From the NCBI RefSeq assembly GCF_001570405.1, contig NZ_BBYM01000052.1:1044-45696 (forward strand): a DNA stretch of 44,653 bases, written 5' to 3'. This DNA is from Microtetraspora niveoalba (GTDB lineage Bacteria > Actinomycetota > Actinomycetes > Streptosporangiales > Streptosporangiaceae). Shown here one piece after another: positions 1 through 8,310 of this stretch (its first letter is position 1; every line of letters starts with the position of its first letter). Both the position numbers and the translations under genes were made by a program. The notes beneath the pieces were generated by a model. It was not told the origin of the DNA. It ran no database searches and saw only the letters and a list, made by a program, of their open reading frames with translations.

Positions 1-96
1 GTCCATCCAGTGGGGGGTGCCTGCTCGGGGGTGGGTTGAGCGGGGGTGCCTGGTCCGGACTGGCGAGCGGGGGCGGTTGCGGGAGGACGGGGTGGG

Positions 97-834
97 TCAG
101 GCGGTCTCCTGGTGGAGGCGGCCGAGATAGGCGGCCTGGACGCGGGGGTCGTCCCGCAACTCGGCGGCGGTGCCCTCGACGGCGACCCGGCCGCGTTCCA
201 GCACGTATCCCCTGTCGGCGAGCCGCAGTGCGGTGCCGGCCTGCTGTTCCACGAGCAGGATGGTCAGGCCGCGCTCGTCGTGCAGGCGCTTGAGATAGCC
301 GAACAGCTCGGCCACCTTGAGCGGGGCCAGGCCGAGGGACGGCTCGTCCAGCATGAGAAGCCGGGGCGCCGCCATCAGGGCCCTGGCGACGGCGAGCATC
401 TGAGCCTCTCCCCCGGACAGCGTGCCGGCGAGCTGGGAGCGACGCTCGGCCAGGCGGGGGAAGATCTCCAGCATCTCGTCGCGCCTGCGCTCGGTCTCGG
501 CACGGCGGCGGCGGGTCGGGAAACCGCCGAGGGCGAGGTTCTCCAGGACGGTGTGGTCGGGGAAGATCTGCCGCCCCTCGGGAACGTGGCCGAGGCCGAG
601 CCCGGGACGGCGCCATCCCGGCACCTTCGCCAGGTCCTGGCCGGCGAACAGGATCCGTCCGGAGACCGGCTTGAGCAGGCCGGAGACGGTCTTCATCGTG
701 GTGGTCTTGCCGGCCCCGTTGGGGCCGAGCAGGACCACGAACTCCCCCTCGTCCACGTGCAGGTCGAGCCCGTCGAGGGCGCGCACGCCACCGTAGGCCG
801 CGGTCAGCCCGGACAGTTCGAGCAGTGTGCTCAC
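97..834 (-). CDS. livF: Branched-chain amino acid-type ABC transporter ATPase (LivF)
   Basis: This is the 245-aa ATP-hydrolysing subunit of a HAAT-family importer, acting on the inner face of the membrane. Visible motifs are Walker A (GPNGAGKTTT, about residues 38-47), the ABC signature LSGGEAQML, Walker B (LLMLDEPSLGL) and a LivF-like GHVPEGRQIF segment. The length is normal for LivF. The ATG at 834 overlaps the stop of the livM-livG fusion by 4 nt, so the two are translationally coupled as last and second-last genes of livH-livMG-livF. The substrate is unknown. Its place next to a catabolic regulon and under the shared operator at 3624-3650 suggests uptake of the pathway substrate rather than leucine (inference). 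No gene is seen in the 96 bases downstream to the window edge. Confidence 0.93.
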   Translation of the reverse strand: MSTLLELSGLTAAYGGVRALDGLDLHVDEGEFVVLLGPNGAGKTTTMKTVSGLLKPVSGRILFAGQDLAKVPGWRRPGLGLGHVPEGRQIFPDHTVLENLALGGFPTRRRRAETERRRDEMLEIFPRLAERRSQLAGTLSGGEAQMLAVARALMAAPRLLMLDEPSLGLAPLKVAELFGYLKRLHDERGLTILLVEQQAGTALRLADRGYVLERGRVAVEGTAAELRDDPRVQAAYLGRLHQETA

Positions 835-2717
835 GACGCCTCCTCCACGAGGTCGGGGCGGCCGAGGTACGCCTCGAGGACCGCCGCCGAGTTACGCACC
901 TTCTCCGGGGTGCCGCGCTCGATCACCTTGCCGCTCTCCAGGACGGTGAGCTCGTCGCAGAGCCCCATCACGAAGTCGACGTTGTGCTCGATGAGCACGA
1001 CGGCCAGCCCCCGCTCGCGCAGCACCCGGCACAGCCGGCCGAGGGCGTCGAGCTCGTCGGAGGTGAGGCCGGTGGCCGGTTCGTCCAGGATGAGCACCTT
1101 CGGACGGCTGGCCACCGCGCGCACCACCTCCAGCAGCCGCTTCTGGCCGTGCGAGAGCGAGGACGCGAGCCAGTCGGCGCGGGAGGCGAGCCCGGCGAAG
1201 GCGAGGAGTTCCCTGGCCTCCTCACGTTCCTTCCGGTCCTGGCGGCGGTAGGACGGCGACCGGAGGACGGCGCCGACCCATGAGTAGCTCTCCCGCATCC
1301 GCATGCCGGTGAGCACGTTGTCGAGGACGCTGACCCGCTCGAAGAGATGCGGCACCTGGAACACCCGCGTCACCCCGGCGTGCGCGACGCCGTGGGCGGC
1401 GTGCGGGGCGTCCTCCCCGAAGATCCGCACCTGTCCGGCGTCGATCTGGTGGTAGCGCGTGAGGCAGGAGACGAGCGTGGACTTCCCCGAACCGTTGGGC
1501 CCGATGATGCCGTGCACGGTGCCCGGCATGATCCGGACGTCGACGCCGTCGAGGGCGTGCACGCCGCCGAAGTGCTTCACGATGCCGCTGCCTTCGAGCG
1601 CGGCCACGCCGTCGGGGACGTCCCGCACCTCCGGCACCACGTCGGGGACGGTGTCGGGCAGCGTCTCGTCCTCGGGCTCGGACAGCCTGTCCCGGCCCAC
1701 CCTGGACGCCTTCCACGTGCCCACGATGCCCTGCGGGATCACCATCATGGCGACCAGCAGCAGGACGCCGAGCACCAGCGTGGTGTAGCGCGCCTGGTCC
1801 TTGATGAGCTCGACGAGCGCGGCGATGAAGCCGACGCCGATGACCGGCCCGATCAGGGTGGAGATGCCGCCGAGGAACAACCCGACGAAGAAGATGATGC
1901 CGTTGTCGAGCAGGCCGACGTCGGGGTTGATGAAGCCGAGCTGCAACGCGTACAGCGCGCCGGACAGACCGGCCACGCCGCCGCAGACGGCGAAGAGCAG
2001 GAGCTTGGCCCGGGACGGCGAGATGCCCATGGCGGAGGCGGTGTCGGAGGACTCGCGCACCGCCATGGAGGCCCGGCCGACGCCGCTGCGCACGAGGTTG
2101 CGCTGCAGGACGTACGCCAGGGCGAGACAGGCCAGCACCACGTAGTAGAAGGCGCGCTTGGACATGATCTCGTCGCCGATCGAGGGGGCGATGCCGCTGA
2201 CGCCGACGATGCCGCCGGTGACCGGCTCCCATTCGCGCCCGACCTCGATGACGATCAGGTTCGCGGCCAGGGTGATCATGCCGAAGTACAGGTAGGTCGC
2301 CCGCAGGCTGACGAGCAGGACCAGCATCGCGACGACGGTCCCGACGGCCACCGAGGCGGCGACGCCGAGCAGCCACGAGCCGCTCAGCTTGACCACCAGG
2401 TATCCGGTCGCGTAGCCCCCGGCCAGCTGGAGCCCGGAGTGCATCATCGAGAGCATCCCGCCGTACCCCATGGACAGGTTCAGGGAGATGGTCAGGATCG
2501 CGCTAATGGCGGCCGAGGCGACGATGCCGTCGTAGTACGACGCGTTGTAGCTGTAGTAGTCCGTGATGGCCGGCCAGGCGAGCAGCACGGCGACCGCGAC
2601 GACCGCGAGGACGGCGAGGACGGCCTTCCGCGCCCGGTGGTAGCCGGTCGAGTCGAACACGGAGCCCCGGACCGCCGTGCCGCCGGCGCGCGCGGGGCGA
2701 GAGTCCACCGTTGCCAT
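831..2717 (-). CDS. LivM permease fused to LivG ATPase
   Basis: A 628-aa fusion of two normally separate importer subunits. Residues about 30-335 are a LivM-type permease, with many hydrophobic segments and the conserved GGMLSMMHSG and GGISTLIGPVIG regions. A charged, proline-rich linker (about 340-372) follows, then a LivG-type ATPase with Walker A at 406-414 (GPNGSGKST), signature LSHGQKRLL and Walker B VLILDEPATGL. I chose the ATG at 2717 because it overlaps the livH stop by 4 nt and starts just before the first membrane segment; the reading frame stays open further upstream but runs through livH. It pairs with LivH in the membrane and LivF in the cytoplasm. LivM-LivG fusions occur in actinobacteria and proteobacteria, so the fusion is notable but not unique. 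Confidence 0.93.
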   Translation of the reverse strand: MATVDSRPARAGGTAVRGSVFDSTGYHRARKAVLAVLAVVAVAVLLAWPAITDYYSYNASYYDGIVASAAISAILTISLNLSMGYGGMLSMMHSGLQLAGGYATGYLVVKLSGSWLLGVAASVAVGTVVAMLVLLVSLRATYLYFGMITLAANLIVIEVGREWEPVTGGIVGVSGIAPSIGDEIMSKRAFYYVVLACLALAYVLQRNLVRSGVGRASMAVRESSDTASAMGISPSRAKLLLFAVCGGVAGLSGALYALQLGFINPDVGLLDNGIIFFVGLFLGGISTLIGPVIGVGFIAALVELIKDQARYTTLVLGVLLLVAMMVIPQGIVGTWKASRVGRDRLSEPEDETLPDTVPDVVPEVRDVPDGVAALEGSGIVKHFGGVHALDGVDVRIMPGTVHGIIGPNGSGKSTLVSCLTRYHQIDAGQVRIFGEDAPHAAHGVAHAGVTRVFQVPHLFERVSVLDNVLTGMRMRESYSWVGAVLRSPSYRRQDRKEREEARELLAFAGLASRADWLASSLSHGQKRLLEVVRAVASRPKVLILDEPATGLTSDELDALGRLCRVLRERGLAVVLIEHNVDFVMGLCDELTVLESGKVIERGTPEKVRNSAAVLEAYLGRPDLVEEAS

Positions 2718-3592
2718 CAGTGCGCCTCCATGGGCTTGCCGAACAGTCCGGACGGGAAGACGACCAGGATCACCGCGAGCGCCGCGAACACCGCGAAGTT
2801 GCCGACGGAGCCGCCGACCAGGCTCCGGACGACGGTGTCGAGAACGCCGACGATCATGCCGCCGACGAGCGCTCCGCGCGGGGACCCGACTCCGCCGATC
2901 ACCGCGGCCGTGAAGCCCTTGATGGTGAACATCAGGCCGGTCGCGGGAGCCACGAAGATCACCGGCGCGGCGAGCATGCCCGCGACCGCGGTGATGACGG
3001 CGCCGATCACGAACGAGAGCACCACGATGCGCTGGACGGGGATCCCCATGAGGACCGAGGTGTCGGAACTGTGCGCCGTGGCCCGGATGGCGCGCCCGTA
3101 GACGGAGCGCCGCAGGAACAGGTCGTAGCCGGCCATCACGACCAGTGCCACGACGATCGTCAGGGCCTCCTGCCACTCGACGGTGATCCCGGCGACCTGG
3201 AAGCCGCCCGCGATGACCGGGTTGGGACGGAGGGCGTCCACGTCGATGAACGCGAGGTTGAACAACGACTGGAAGATCAGCGCCGCCGCCAGGGTCGCGA
3301 TGATCCACGCGTAGCGCGAACCGGACATGCGGACCGGTAGCATGATCATGCGTTCCATGAGCAGGCCCATCAGGGCGGCCAGCACGATGGTGACGCCGAG
3401 GGTCACGACCCAGCCCAGCTTCTCGAGCGCGACGATCTGGTACGCGGCGGCGGCACCGAGGATCACGGCCTCGCCCTGCGCGAAGTTCATGATCCGGGTC
3501 GGCTGGAAGACGATGGTCAGGGCGAGTGCGACCAGAGCGTAGACGGAACCGGCGAACAGTCCATCGATGATCGCCTCAGGGCTCATCTGCAC
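2717..3592 (-). CDS. livH: Branched-chain amino acid-type ABC transporter permease (LivH)
   Basis: A 291-aa polytopic membrane protein, the second permease of the importer. It starts MQMSPEAIIDGLFAGSVYALVALALTIVF and contains the LivH-typical ARIMNFAQGE-like segment (TRIMNFAQGEAVILG, about residues 32-46) and a C-terminal GFTAAVIGGVGSPRGALVGG motif. The length is normal for LivH. A Shine-Dalgarno GAGGAG lies about 8 nt before the ATG. It is first in the livH-livMG-livF operon, and its promoter carries copy 1 of the 27-bp operator. No substrate-binding protein is adjacent; the two lipoproteins at 27.5-30.1 kb, under the same operator, are the likely partners (inference). Confidence 0.94.
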   Translation of the reverse strand: MQMSPEAIIDGLFAGSVYALVALALTIVFQPTRIMNFAQGEAVILGAAAAYQIVALEKLGWVVTLGVTIVLAALMGLLMERMIMLPVRMSGSRYAWIIATLAAALIFQSLFNLAFIDVDALRPNPVIAGGFQVAGITVEWQEALTIVVALVVMAGYDLFLRRSVYGRAIRATAHSSDTSVLMGIPVQRIVVLSFVIGAVITAVAGMLAAPVIFVAPATGLMFTIKGFTAAVIGGVGSPRGALVGGMIVGVLDTVVRSLVGGSVGNFAVFAALAVILVVFPSGLFGKPMEAH

Positions 3593-3623
3593 TGCTCCTC
3601 AAAGTACAGAGATTTACTAACCC

Positions 3624-3650
3624 TGTTCCGGAGTACGGAACAAGGTTTTG
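3624..3650 (-). promoter_or_regulatory. Operator copy 1 (27-bp regulon element), liv operon
   Basis: On the minus strand this reads AAAAC, 3 nt, GTTCCG, 5 nt, CGGAACA. The inner 19 bp are a perfect 7-bp inverted repeat (TGTTCCG/CGGAACA, 5-nt spacer). It starts 2 nt after the predicted -10 box, which suggests repression of livH. One of eight related sites in the window. Confidence 0.8.
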
Positions 3651-3652
3651 GA

Positions 3653-3682
3653 AACATAGGCTCGCGCTCGTCCGCGTGTCAA
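3653..3682 (-). promoter_or_regulatory. Promoter of liv operon
   Basis: On the minus strand: TTGACA (3682-3677), an 18-bp spacer, TATGTT (3658-3653). The operator begins 2 nt downstream. A TCAGACC motif lies just upstream of the -35 box (3686-3692). Confidence 0.65.
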
Positions 3683-3958
3683 TAGGTCTGACGTTTCAAA
3701 ATGGGACGTTTCGACTGCGACCGCCAAGTCCGGCACACGAGCCCGACATTCGGCCCGACATTCCGCCCGACATTCGACCGACCCACAAACCGGACATATT
3801 GCCCCAAACGCGTGGATCGACGTATAACTCAGACATTCAATCGGGACGCGCGGGCCGGACGTTCGGGCCGGACGTTCGGCTCGGAAATTCAGGCCGGACA
3901 TTCTGGTCCGCAACGTTCGCGCGCGAGATTCCGGCCGCAGACCCAGACCGGACGTGCG

Positions 3959-4036
3959 GGCCGGACGTTCAGGCCGGACACCCAGACAGGACGTTCCGGC
4001 CGGACGTTCAGGCCGGACACCCAGGTGGAACGTTCC
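3959..4036. repeat. Two tandem 39-bp repeats
   Basis: Units at 3959-3997 and 3998-4036 are near-identical, differing only around the middle of the last third (CAGACAGGACG versus CAGGTGGAACG). Both carry the GCCGGACGTTC core that is scattered through the spacer. Confidence 0.85.
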
Positions 4037-4051
4037 GGTCGAAGATCCAGG

Positions 4052-4161
4052 CCGGACATGCAGGCCCGGCGTGTCAGCTCGGGCCTGGCCGGACATGCAG
4101 GCCCGGTGTGTCAGCTCGGGCCTGACCGGACATGCAGGCCCGGCGTGTCAGCTCGGGCCTG
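4052..4161. repeat. Three tandem 37-bp hairpin repeats
   Basis: Units begin at 4052, 4089 and 4126 with one or two substitutions between them. Each contains the inverted pair CAGGCCCG/CGGGCCTG around an 11-nt loop, so a transcript through the array could form three successive hairpins. The last one is extended to a 12-bp stem by flanking sequence. Confidence 0.88.
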
Positions 4162-4165
4162 CATG
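4131..4165 (-). terminator. Hairpin downstream of the hydantoinase operon
   Basis: A perfect 12-bp stem (CATGCAGGCCCG with its complement, 4131-4142 and 4154-4165) and an 11-nt loop lie about 30 nt after the stop of the amidohydrolase gene. There is no U-tract, as is common in high-GC actinobacteria. It is the last and strongest of three tandem hairpins. Confidence 0.6.
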
Positions 4166-4194
4166 TCGCAGGAACGGAGCGCGAGCCCGTTCGG

Positions 4195-5634
4195 TCAGGC
4201 GCGGCGCGCGTACTGCCCGGTGGGCTCGCCGACGACGTCGCCGTCACGGAACCGCACGTGGCCGCCGACGACCGTGGTCACCGGCCAGCCGGTCAGGTCG
4301 ACCCCGTCGAACGGACAGTGGTCCTGCCCGGACAGGCACACCTCGGGCGTCACCGTGCGGGTCAGCTCCGGATCCACCACGGTCAGGTCGGCGTCGAAGC
4401 CGACGGCGAGGCTGCCCTTGCGGCCCCACAGGTTGTACGCCTTGGCCGGGTTGGCCGAGGCCAGCTCCGCCACACGCGCGAGCGGGACGCCGCGCTTGAG
4501 GTGCCCCTCGGAGAACAGGGCGGGGTAGAGCAGGGCGGTGCCGCCGAAGCCGGGACGGGCCGGCCAGAGCTGGTCGCCCTTCTCCGCCTCCATGCAGCAG
4601 GCATGGTCGGAGGCGACCCAGTCGACGGTGCCGTCGGCGACCCGCCGCCACAGCGCCTCGTTGTCGGCCTTGGTGCGGATCGGCGGGTTGACCTTCCCGC
4701 CGAGCCCGCCCCGCGCGTCAAGGGTGTCGTGGTCGAGGCACAGGTGGTGCAGCGTGGTCTCGGCGCGCATGTCCACCGCGCCGAACGACCTGCGGGCCAG
4801 CGCCACGGCGTCGATCGCCTCGCGGCTGGACAGGTGCAGCAGGTTCACGTTCGTGCCGGTGTGGCTGGCCAGGGTGGTGGCCTCGCCGATGGCCACCCGC
4901 TCCGTCAGCGGCGGGCGCCCCTCGTGGTAGGCGCGCAGCGTCTGCGGGTCGCCGTTCGCGCGCACCCGGTCGATGAACACCCGCATCAGCTCGGACTGCT
5001 CGCAGTGCAGCGAGACCGACAGGCGCAGCCCGGGGTTGGCCTCCTGGGCCGCGGTCACCTGCTCCATGAGGAGGTAGAGGTGGCCCAGGTCGTACTCGTC
5101 GCCCATGGTGAACGAGCGCGCGTCCCGGCTGTTGGCGGCCAGGTCGAAGCCCTTGTAGAACATGTAGTACTTGAACGACGAGACCCCGTGTTCCTCGATC
5201 AGGTACGGGATCTCGGCGATCTGCTCCACCGTCATCGGGGCGAGGTGGAAGCCGTAGTCGGTCCAGGCGCGTCCCGCCACCGCGTCCAGAACCTCGGGGA
5301 AGATGTCCTTGTACGACCCGGTGCGGTCGAGGTAGTGCGATCCGGTGCGGAAGTACGACAGCACCGTCGTGGCGCCGCCGACCAGGGAGGAGCGGGTCTC
5401 CTCGAAGGCGTCGAGGGCCAGGTCGCGGTAGATGCCGAGATGGAAGTGGGCGTCGACGGCTCCGGGAAGGACGACCTTCCCCCTGGCGTCGACGACCTCG
5501 GCGGCCTCGGAGACGGCGATGTCGTCCGCGAGGGCCGCCACCTTCCCGCCGGAGACGGCCACGTCGGAGCGGATCTCGCCGTGGTACGGAAGGACGACGG
5601 TTCCGCCCTTGACAAGCAGGTCGTATCGGGACAT
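4195..5634 (-). CDS. Dihydropyrimidinase/hydantoinase-type cyclic amidohydrolase
   Basis: A 479-aa binuclear metal amidohydrolase of the dihydropyrimidinase/allantoinase family, which opens cyclic amides or imides by hydrolysis. All expected metal ligands are present: His63 and His65 (DAHFHLG), Lys155 (SSFKYYMFY, the carbamylated Lys), His210 (SLHCE), His267 (LLHLSS) and Asp343 (ASDHACC). The first motif is HFH rather than the usual HTH. I chose the ATG at 5634 (MSRYDLLVKGG) because it matches the family N-terminus; a longer reading upstream runs into the IclR gene. It lies 28 nt downstream of iclR in the same operon. The family is clear, but the substrate is not; a hydantoin, imide or reduced N-heterocycle are all possible. 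Confidence 0.88.
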   Translation of the reverse strand: MSRYDLLVKGGTVVLPYHGEIRSDVAVSGGKVAALADDIAVSEAAEVVDARGKVVLPGAVDAHFHLGIYRDLALDAFEETRSSLVGGATTVLSYFRTGSHYLDRTGSYKDIFPEVLDAVAGRAWTDYGFHLAPMTVEQIAEIPYLIEEHGVSSFKYYMFYKGFDLAANSRDARSFTMGDEYDLGHLYLLMEQVTAAQEANPGLRLSVSLHCEQSELMRVFIDRVRANGDPQTLRAYHEGRPPLTERVAIGEATTLASHTGTNVNLLHLSSREAIDAVALARRSFGAVDMRAETTLHHLCLDHDTLDARGGLGGKVNPPIRTKADNEALWRRVADGTVDWVASDHACCMEAEKGDQLWPARPGFGGTALLYPALFSEGHLKRGVPLARVAELASANPAKAYNLWGRKGSLAVGFDADLTVVDPELTRTVTPEVCLSGQDHCPFDGVDLTGWPVTTVVGGHVRFRDGDVVGEPTGQYARRA

Positions 5635-5662
5635 GCGAGACGGCCGGCCGGCGGGCCGGCCG

Positions 5663-6490
5663 TCACCCCCTTTCCGGTTCGGTCCATCCCATCTGGATGG
5701 ACAGTCGTCGAGTGGAATCAAGCAGTGCCTCGACGCACGCGTCGACCTCCTCGCGGAACCGCTCCAGCGGTCCGCAGACGCTGATGACGGCCACGGGCCG
5801 GCCGTGGTGGTCGAGAACGGGCGCGGCCACCGAGGCGGCGCCCGACATGCGCTCGGCGAAGGACTGCGCCCAGCCGCACTCGCGGATCGCCGCGAGCTCC
5901 TTGCGCAGCTTGCGGACGTCGGTGGTCGCCGTGCCGTTCTGGGCCGCCGGCATGGCCTCCGACAGATAGGCCTCGATCTCCTCGTCGGTGAGGAAGGCGA
6001 GGAACGCCTTGGACGAGCCTCCGACGTGCAGGGGATAGGGCACGCCGAGGGAGACGCTCATGATGACCTCGCGGGCAGGGGTCACCTGGTCCGCGTAGAT
6101 CCTGGTCCAGCCGGTGCGTACGGACAGGGTCGCCGTCTCGTCGGTGCGCTGCGACAGCGTGACGAGCTCGGGTGCGGCGATCCGCCTGATGTCCAGCCGG
6201 TCCAGGTAGGCGAGTCCCAGCCGCATGGCGCCGACTCCCAGGGAGTAGCGCCGGCTGGCCGGGTCGAGCTCGATGAGGCGCCGAACCCGTAGCGACGCCA
6301 GTATCCGGTGGACGGCGGCCTTCGACATGCCCAGCGCCTCGGCGATCTCGGTCACTCCGAGGGTGGCCGAGGGCGTCTCGGCGAAGTGCATCAGCACATC
6401 CGCCGCACGTTCGACGGTGGCGATGGCCTGGCCGGCGCTCTCCCGAACGGGGGCGTCTCCGGACACGGTGCCGCGGCTCTTGGTCGGCAT
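5663..6490 (-). CDS. IclR-family transcriptional regulator
   Basis: A 275-aa regulator. An N-terminal winged helix-turn-helix (about residues 22-85, with LGVTEIAEALGMSKAAVHRIL as the HTH) is followed by an IclR effector-binding domain (about 100-270, including the GSSKAFLAFL and RECGWAQSFAERMSGAASVAAPV regions). The start at 6490 has a strong GGAGGA ribosome-binding site. It sits between the 116-aa protein and the amidohydrolase in one operon, whose upstream region carries operator copy 2. IclR-family operators such as KdgR's GAAAC/GTTTC type match the half-sites of the 27-bp element. I therefore propose this protein as autoregulator and master regulator of the 36-kb locus (inference). Confidence 0.9.
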   Translation of the reverse strand: MPTKSRGTVSGDAPVRESAGQAIATVERAADVLMHFAETPSATLGVTEIAEALGMSKAAVHRILASLRVRRLIELDPASRRYSLGVGAMRLGLAYLDRLDIRRIAAPELVTLSQRTDETATLSVRTGWTRIYADQVTPAREVIMSVSLGVPYPLHVGGSSKAFLAFLTDEEIEAYLSEAMPAAQNGTATTDVRKLRKELAAIRECGWAQSFAERMSGAASVAAPVLDHHGRPVAVISVCGPLERFREEVDACVEALLDSTRRLSIQMGWTEPERG

Positions 6491-6519
6491 GATTCCTCCA
6501 GGAAATCGGTCAGTTTCGC

Positions 6520-6870
6520 TCAACCATCCTGGTGCCGAAATCCGACCTTCACCGGAAGATCCGTAACAATGCGCGTGTCCAGGAAGTCCCACCACTCGCC
6601 CTGGCTGACGCGCTGCGTCTCCCACGCCTCGTCGGCCTTGAGAGTCGCCAGGGCGGAGCGGTACTCCCCCCAACCGGCTTCGTCGTCGAACGCGGCCCAG
6701 TTCTCGACAACGTACACGTCTCCGACGACGCTGTAATACCAGCGGACTTCCCGCACCATCGGCAGGTCGCGGTAGAACCAGGACTCCCTGTCCTCCAGCC
6801 ATTTCCAGAAGCCACGCATGTCTTCGCGGGCTCGCGGGCTGAGCTTCATCCGGTAGACGAGATAGATCAT
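6520..6870 (-). CDS. Small dimeric alpha-beta-barrel-like protein
   Basis: A 116-aa soluble protein, rich in Trp and Tyr (for example FWKWLEDRESWFYRDL and EVRWYYSVVGDVYVVENW). Size and pattern fit the dimeric alpha/beta-barrel (ferredoxin-like, NIPSNAP/monooxygenase-like) superfamily, but I do not recognise a specific family. The ATG at 6870 is first in the operon with iclR (29-nt gap) and the amidohydrolase, and is divergent from the CaiB operon. Its location under operator copy 2 suggests an accessory or small catalytic role in the pathway (inference). Such folds include heme-free monooxygenases and isomerases, so a direct role on an intermediate is possible. Confidence 0.75.
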   Translation of the reverse strand: MIYLVYRMKLSPRAREDMRGFWKWLEDRESWFYRDLPMVREVRWYYSVVGDVYVVENWAAFDDEAGWGEYRSALATLKADEAWETQRVSQGEWWDFLDTRIVTDLPVKVGFRHQDG

Positions 6871-6912
6871 CGAGGGTCCTGCCCCCTCCTGGATGCGTAT
6901 GTAAGGTGGACT

Positions 6913-6939
6913 TGTTCCGCAGACAGTAACGCTGTTTCA
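6913..6939. promoter_or_regulatory. Operator copy 2, divergent iclR / CaiB promoter region
   Basis: On the minus strand it reads TGAAAC, 3 nt, GTT, a divergent 8-nt middle, CGGAACA. Outer half-sites are intact, but the central GTTYCG is reduced to GTT. It lies between start codons at 6870 (minus) and 7054 (plus), so it can control both units, including iclR itself. A TAAGGT (6902-6907) could be a -10 box for the plus-strand unit, ending 5 nt before the site; no good -35 was seen. Confidence 0.75.
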
Positions 6940-7053
6940 ATAGCTTGGGAAGCCCCCGGCGAGCGCGAACGCCTGCCCCGGGGCCGCGCTTCCGGGCTCA
7001 GAGCAGCCGGAACACGCCAGAACAAGCCAGAACACACGTGAGGAGGCCGTTTC

Positions 7054-8310
7054 GTGGAGGCAGAGCAGATCGTTCCGGAGGAACGATCGGCGACGGCTGG
7101 ACGACCGGAGAACCCGGCGGGACCGCTGACCGGTGTCGTGGTCGTCGACGCGGCCACCCTGTTCGCCGGACCCCTGGCGGCGACGATCCTCGGCGACTAC
7201 GGCGCCGACGTCATCAAGATCGAGCACCCCGACCGGGGAGATCCCTCTCGCACCCACGGCGCGAGCAAGGACGGGATCGGCCTGTGGTGGAAGATGCTCG
7301 GCCGCAACAAGCGCGCGGTCACCGCCAACATCGGCAGGCCGGAGGGGGCCGAGCTGCTCAAACGGCTGGTCGCCCGCGCCGACGTGCTCATCGAGAACTT
7401 CCGCCCCGGCACGCTGGAACGGTGGGGCCTGTCCCCGCGGACGCTTCTGGAGATCAACCCGCGGCTGGTCGTCGCGAGGGTCACCGGCTTCGGCCAGTTC
7501 GGCCCGTACGCGAAGCGGCCCGGCTTCGGCACGCTCGCCGAGTCGATGAGCGGCTTCGCCGCCGTCACCGGCGAACCCGACGGACCGCCGACCCTGCCGC
7601 CGTTCGGGCTGGCGGACGGCGTGTCCGCGCTCACCTGCGTGAACGCCGTCATGATGGCGCTGCACCACCGCGACCGGCCGGGCGGCAGCGGCCGCGGGCA
7701 GGTGATCGACCTGGCCATCATCGAGCCCCTGGTCACGCTGCTCGGCCAGCAGCCGCTCGTCTGGGACCAGCTCGGCCAGGTCCAGCCGCGCACCGGAAAC
7801 CGGTCGGTCAACAACGCGCCGCGCAACACCTATCGGACGCGGGACGGCCGCTGGGTGGCCATCTCCACCTCGGCGAACTCGATCGCGGAACGTGTCATGC
7901 GCCTCGTCGGACACCCCGAGGTGATCGACGAGCCGTGGTTCTCCTCCGGAGCGCGCCGCGCCGAGCACGCCGACCTGCTCGACGGGTACGTCGGGAAGTG
8001 GATCGGCGAACACGACCTCGCCGAGGTGGTCGAGGAGTTCGAACGCGCCGAGGCGGCGGTCGCCCCCATCTACGACATCCGCGACGTCTTCGCGGACCCG
8101 CAGTACCGGGCCCTCGACACGATCACCACGGTCGACGACGACGACCTCGGGCCGCTGCGCATGCAGAACGTGCTCTTCCGGCTCTCGGAGACGCCGGGCT
8201 CGATCAGATGGGCGGGCCGCGCGCGCGGCGCCGACAACGACGACGTGTGGGGCGGCCTCGGCGTGAGCGCCGACGAGCTGGCCGTCCTGCGAGAAAAGGG
8301 AGTTGTGTGA
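7054..8310 (+). CDS. CaiB/BaiF (family III) CoA-transferase
   Basis: A 418-aa family III CoA-transferase, moving CoA between a carboxylic acid and an acyl-CoA to activate a pathway intermediate. Family features include the N-terminal VVVVDAATLFAGPLAATILGDYGADVIKIEHP segment, NFRPGTLERWGL, VARVTGFGQFGPYAKRPGFG, and Asp188 in the GLADG motif, the position of the catalytic Asp. The GTG start at 7054 has GGAGG 7 nt upstream. It heads a three-gene plus-strand operon with the cyclase (1-nt overlap) and PrpD genes, transcribed from the region carrying operator copy 2. A second CaiB paralog lies at 20.7-21.9 kb, so there may be two activation steps or different acids. Confidence 0.9.
   Translation: MEAEQIVPEERSATAGRPENPAGPLTGVVVVDAATLFAGPLAATILGDYGADVIKIEHPDRGDPSRTHGASKDGIGLWWKMLGRNKRAVTANIGRPEGAELLKRLVARADVLIENFRPGTLERWGLSPRTLLEINPRLVVARVTGFGQFGPYAKRPGFGTLAESMSGFAAVTGEPDGPPTLPPFGLADGVSALTCVNAVMMALHHRDRPGGSGRGQVIDLAIIEPLVTLLGQQPLVWDQLGQVQPRTGNRSVNNAPRNTYRTRDGRWVAISTSANSIAERVMRLVGHPEVIDEPWFSSGARRAEHADLLDGYVGKWIGEHDLAEVVEEFERAEAAVAPIYDIRDVFADPQYRALDTITTVDDDDLGPLRMQNVLFRLSETPGSIRWAGRARGADNDDVWGGLGVSADELAVLREKGVV

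Larger units (their letters stand above)
3593..4194. other. Intergenic spacer: liv promoter plus short-repeat-rich DNA
   Basis: There is no credible gene in these 602 bases. The liv promoter and operator occupy 3624-3682. From about 3741 the DNA is built of decaying short repeats. There are three 12-bp units (GCCCGACATTCS) at 3741-3776, then many scattered copies of a GCCGGACRTTC core up to about 3970, then two 39-bp units (3959-4036) and three 37-bp units (4052-4161). The repeats keep frames open on both strands, but the resulting peptides are rich in Arg/Gly/Pro/Thr and repetitive, so I do not call them genes. The far end holds the hairpin that probably ends the hydantoinase transcript. Confidence 0.8.

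Noticed and set aside
1347-3101. Long plus-strand open frames opposite the liv genes (and similar long antisense frames throughout, for example 35182-36999).
   Set aside because: They mirror real genes in very GC-rich DNA, have repetitive Arg/Gly/Ala/His-rich translations and no family features.
4052-4161. A CRISPR-like array because of the regular 37-bp units.
   Set aside because: The units abut with 1-nt gaps and have no variable spacers, and no cas genes are present.
3617-4528. Open frames on both strands across the repeat spacer.
   Set aside because: They come from the short repeats; the peptides are low-complexity repeats of RxFRP/GRTFR-like blocks with no ribosome-binding site or family match.
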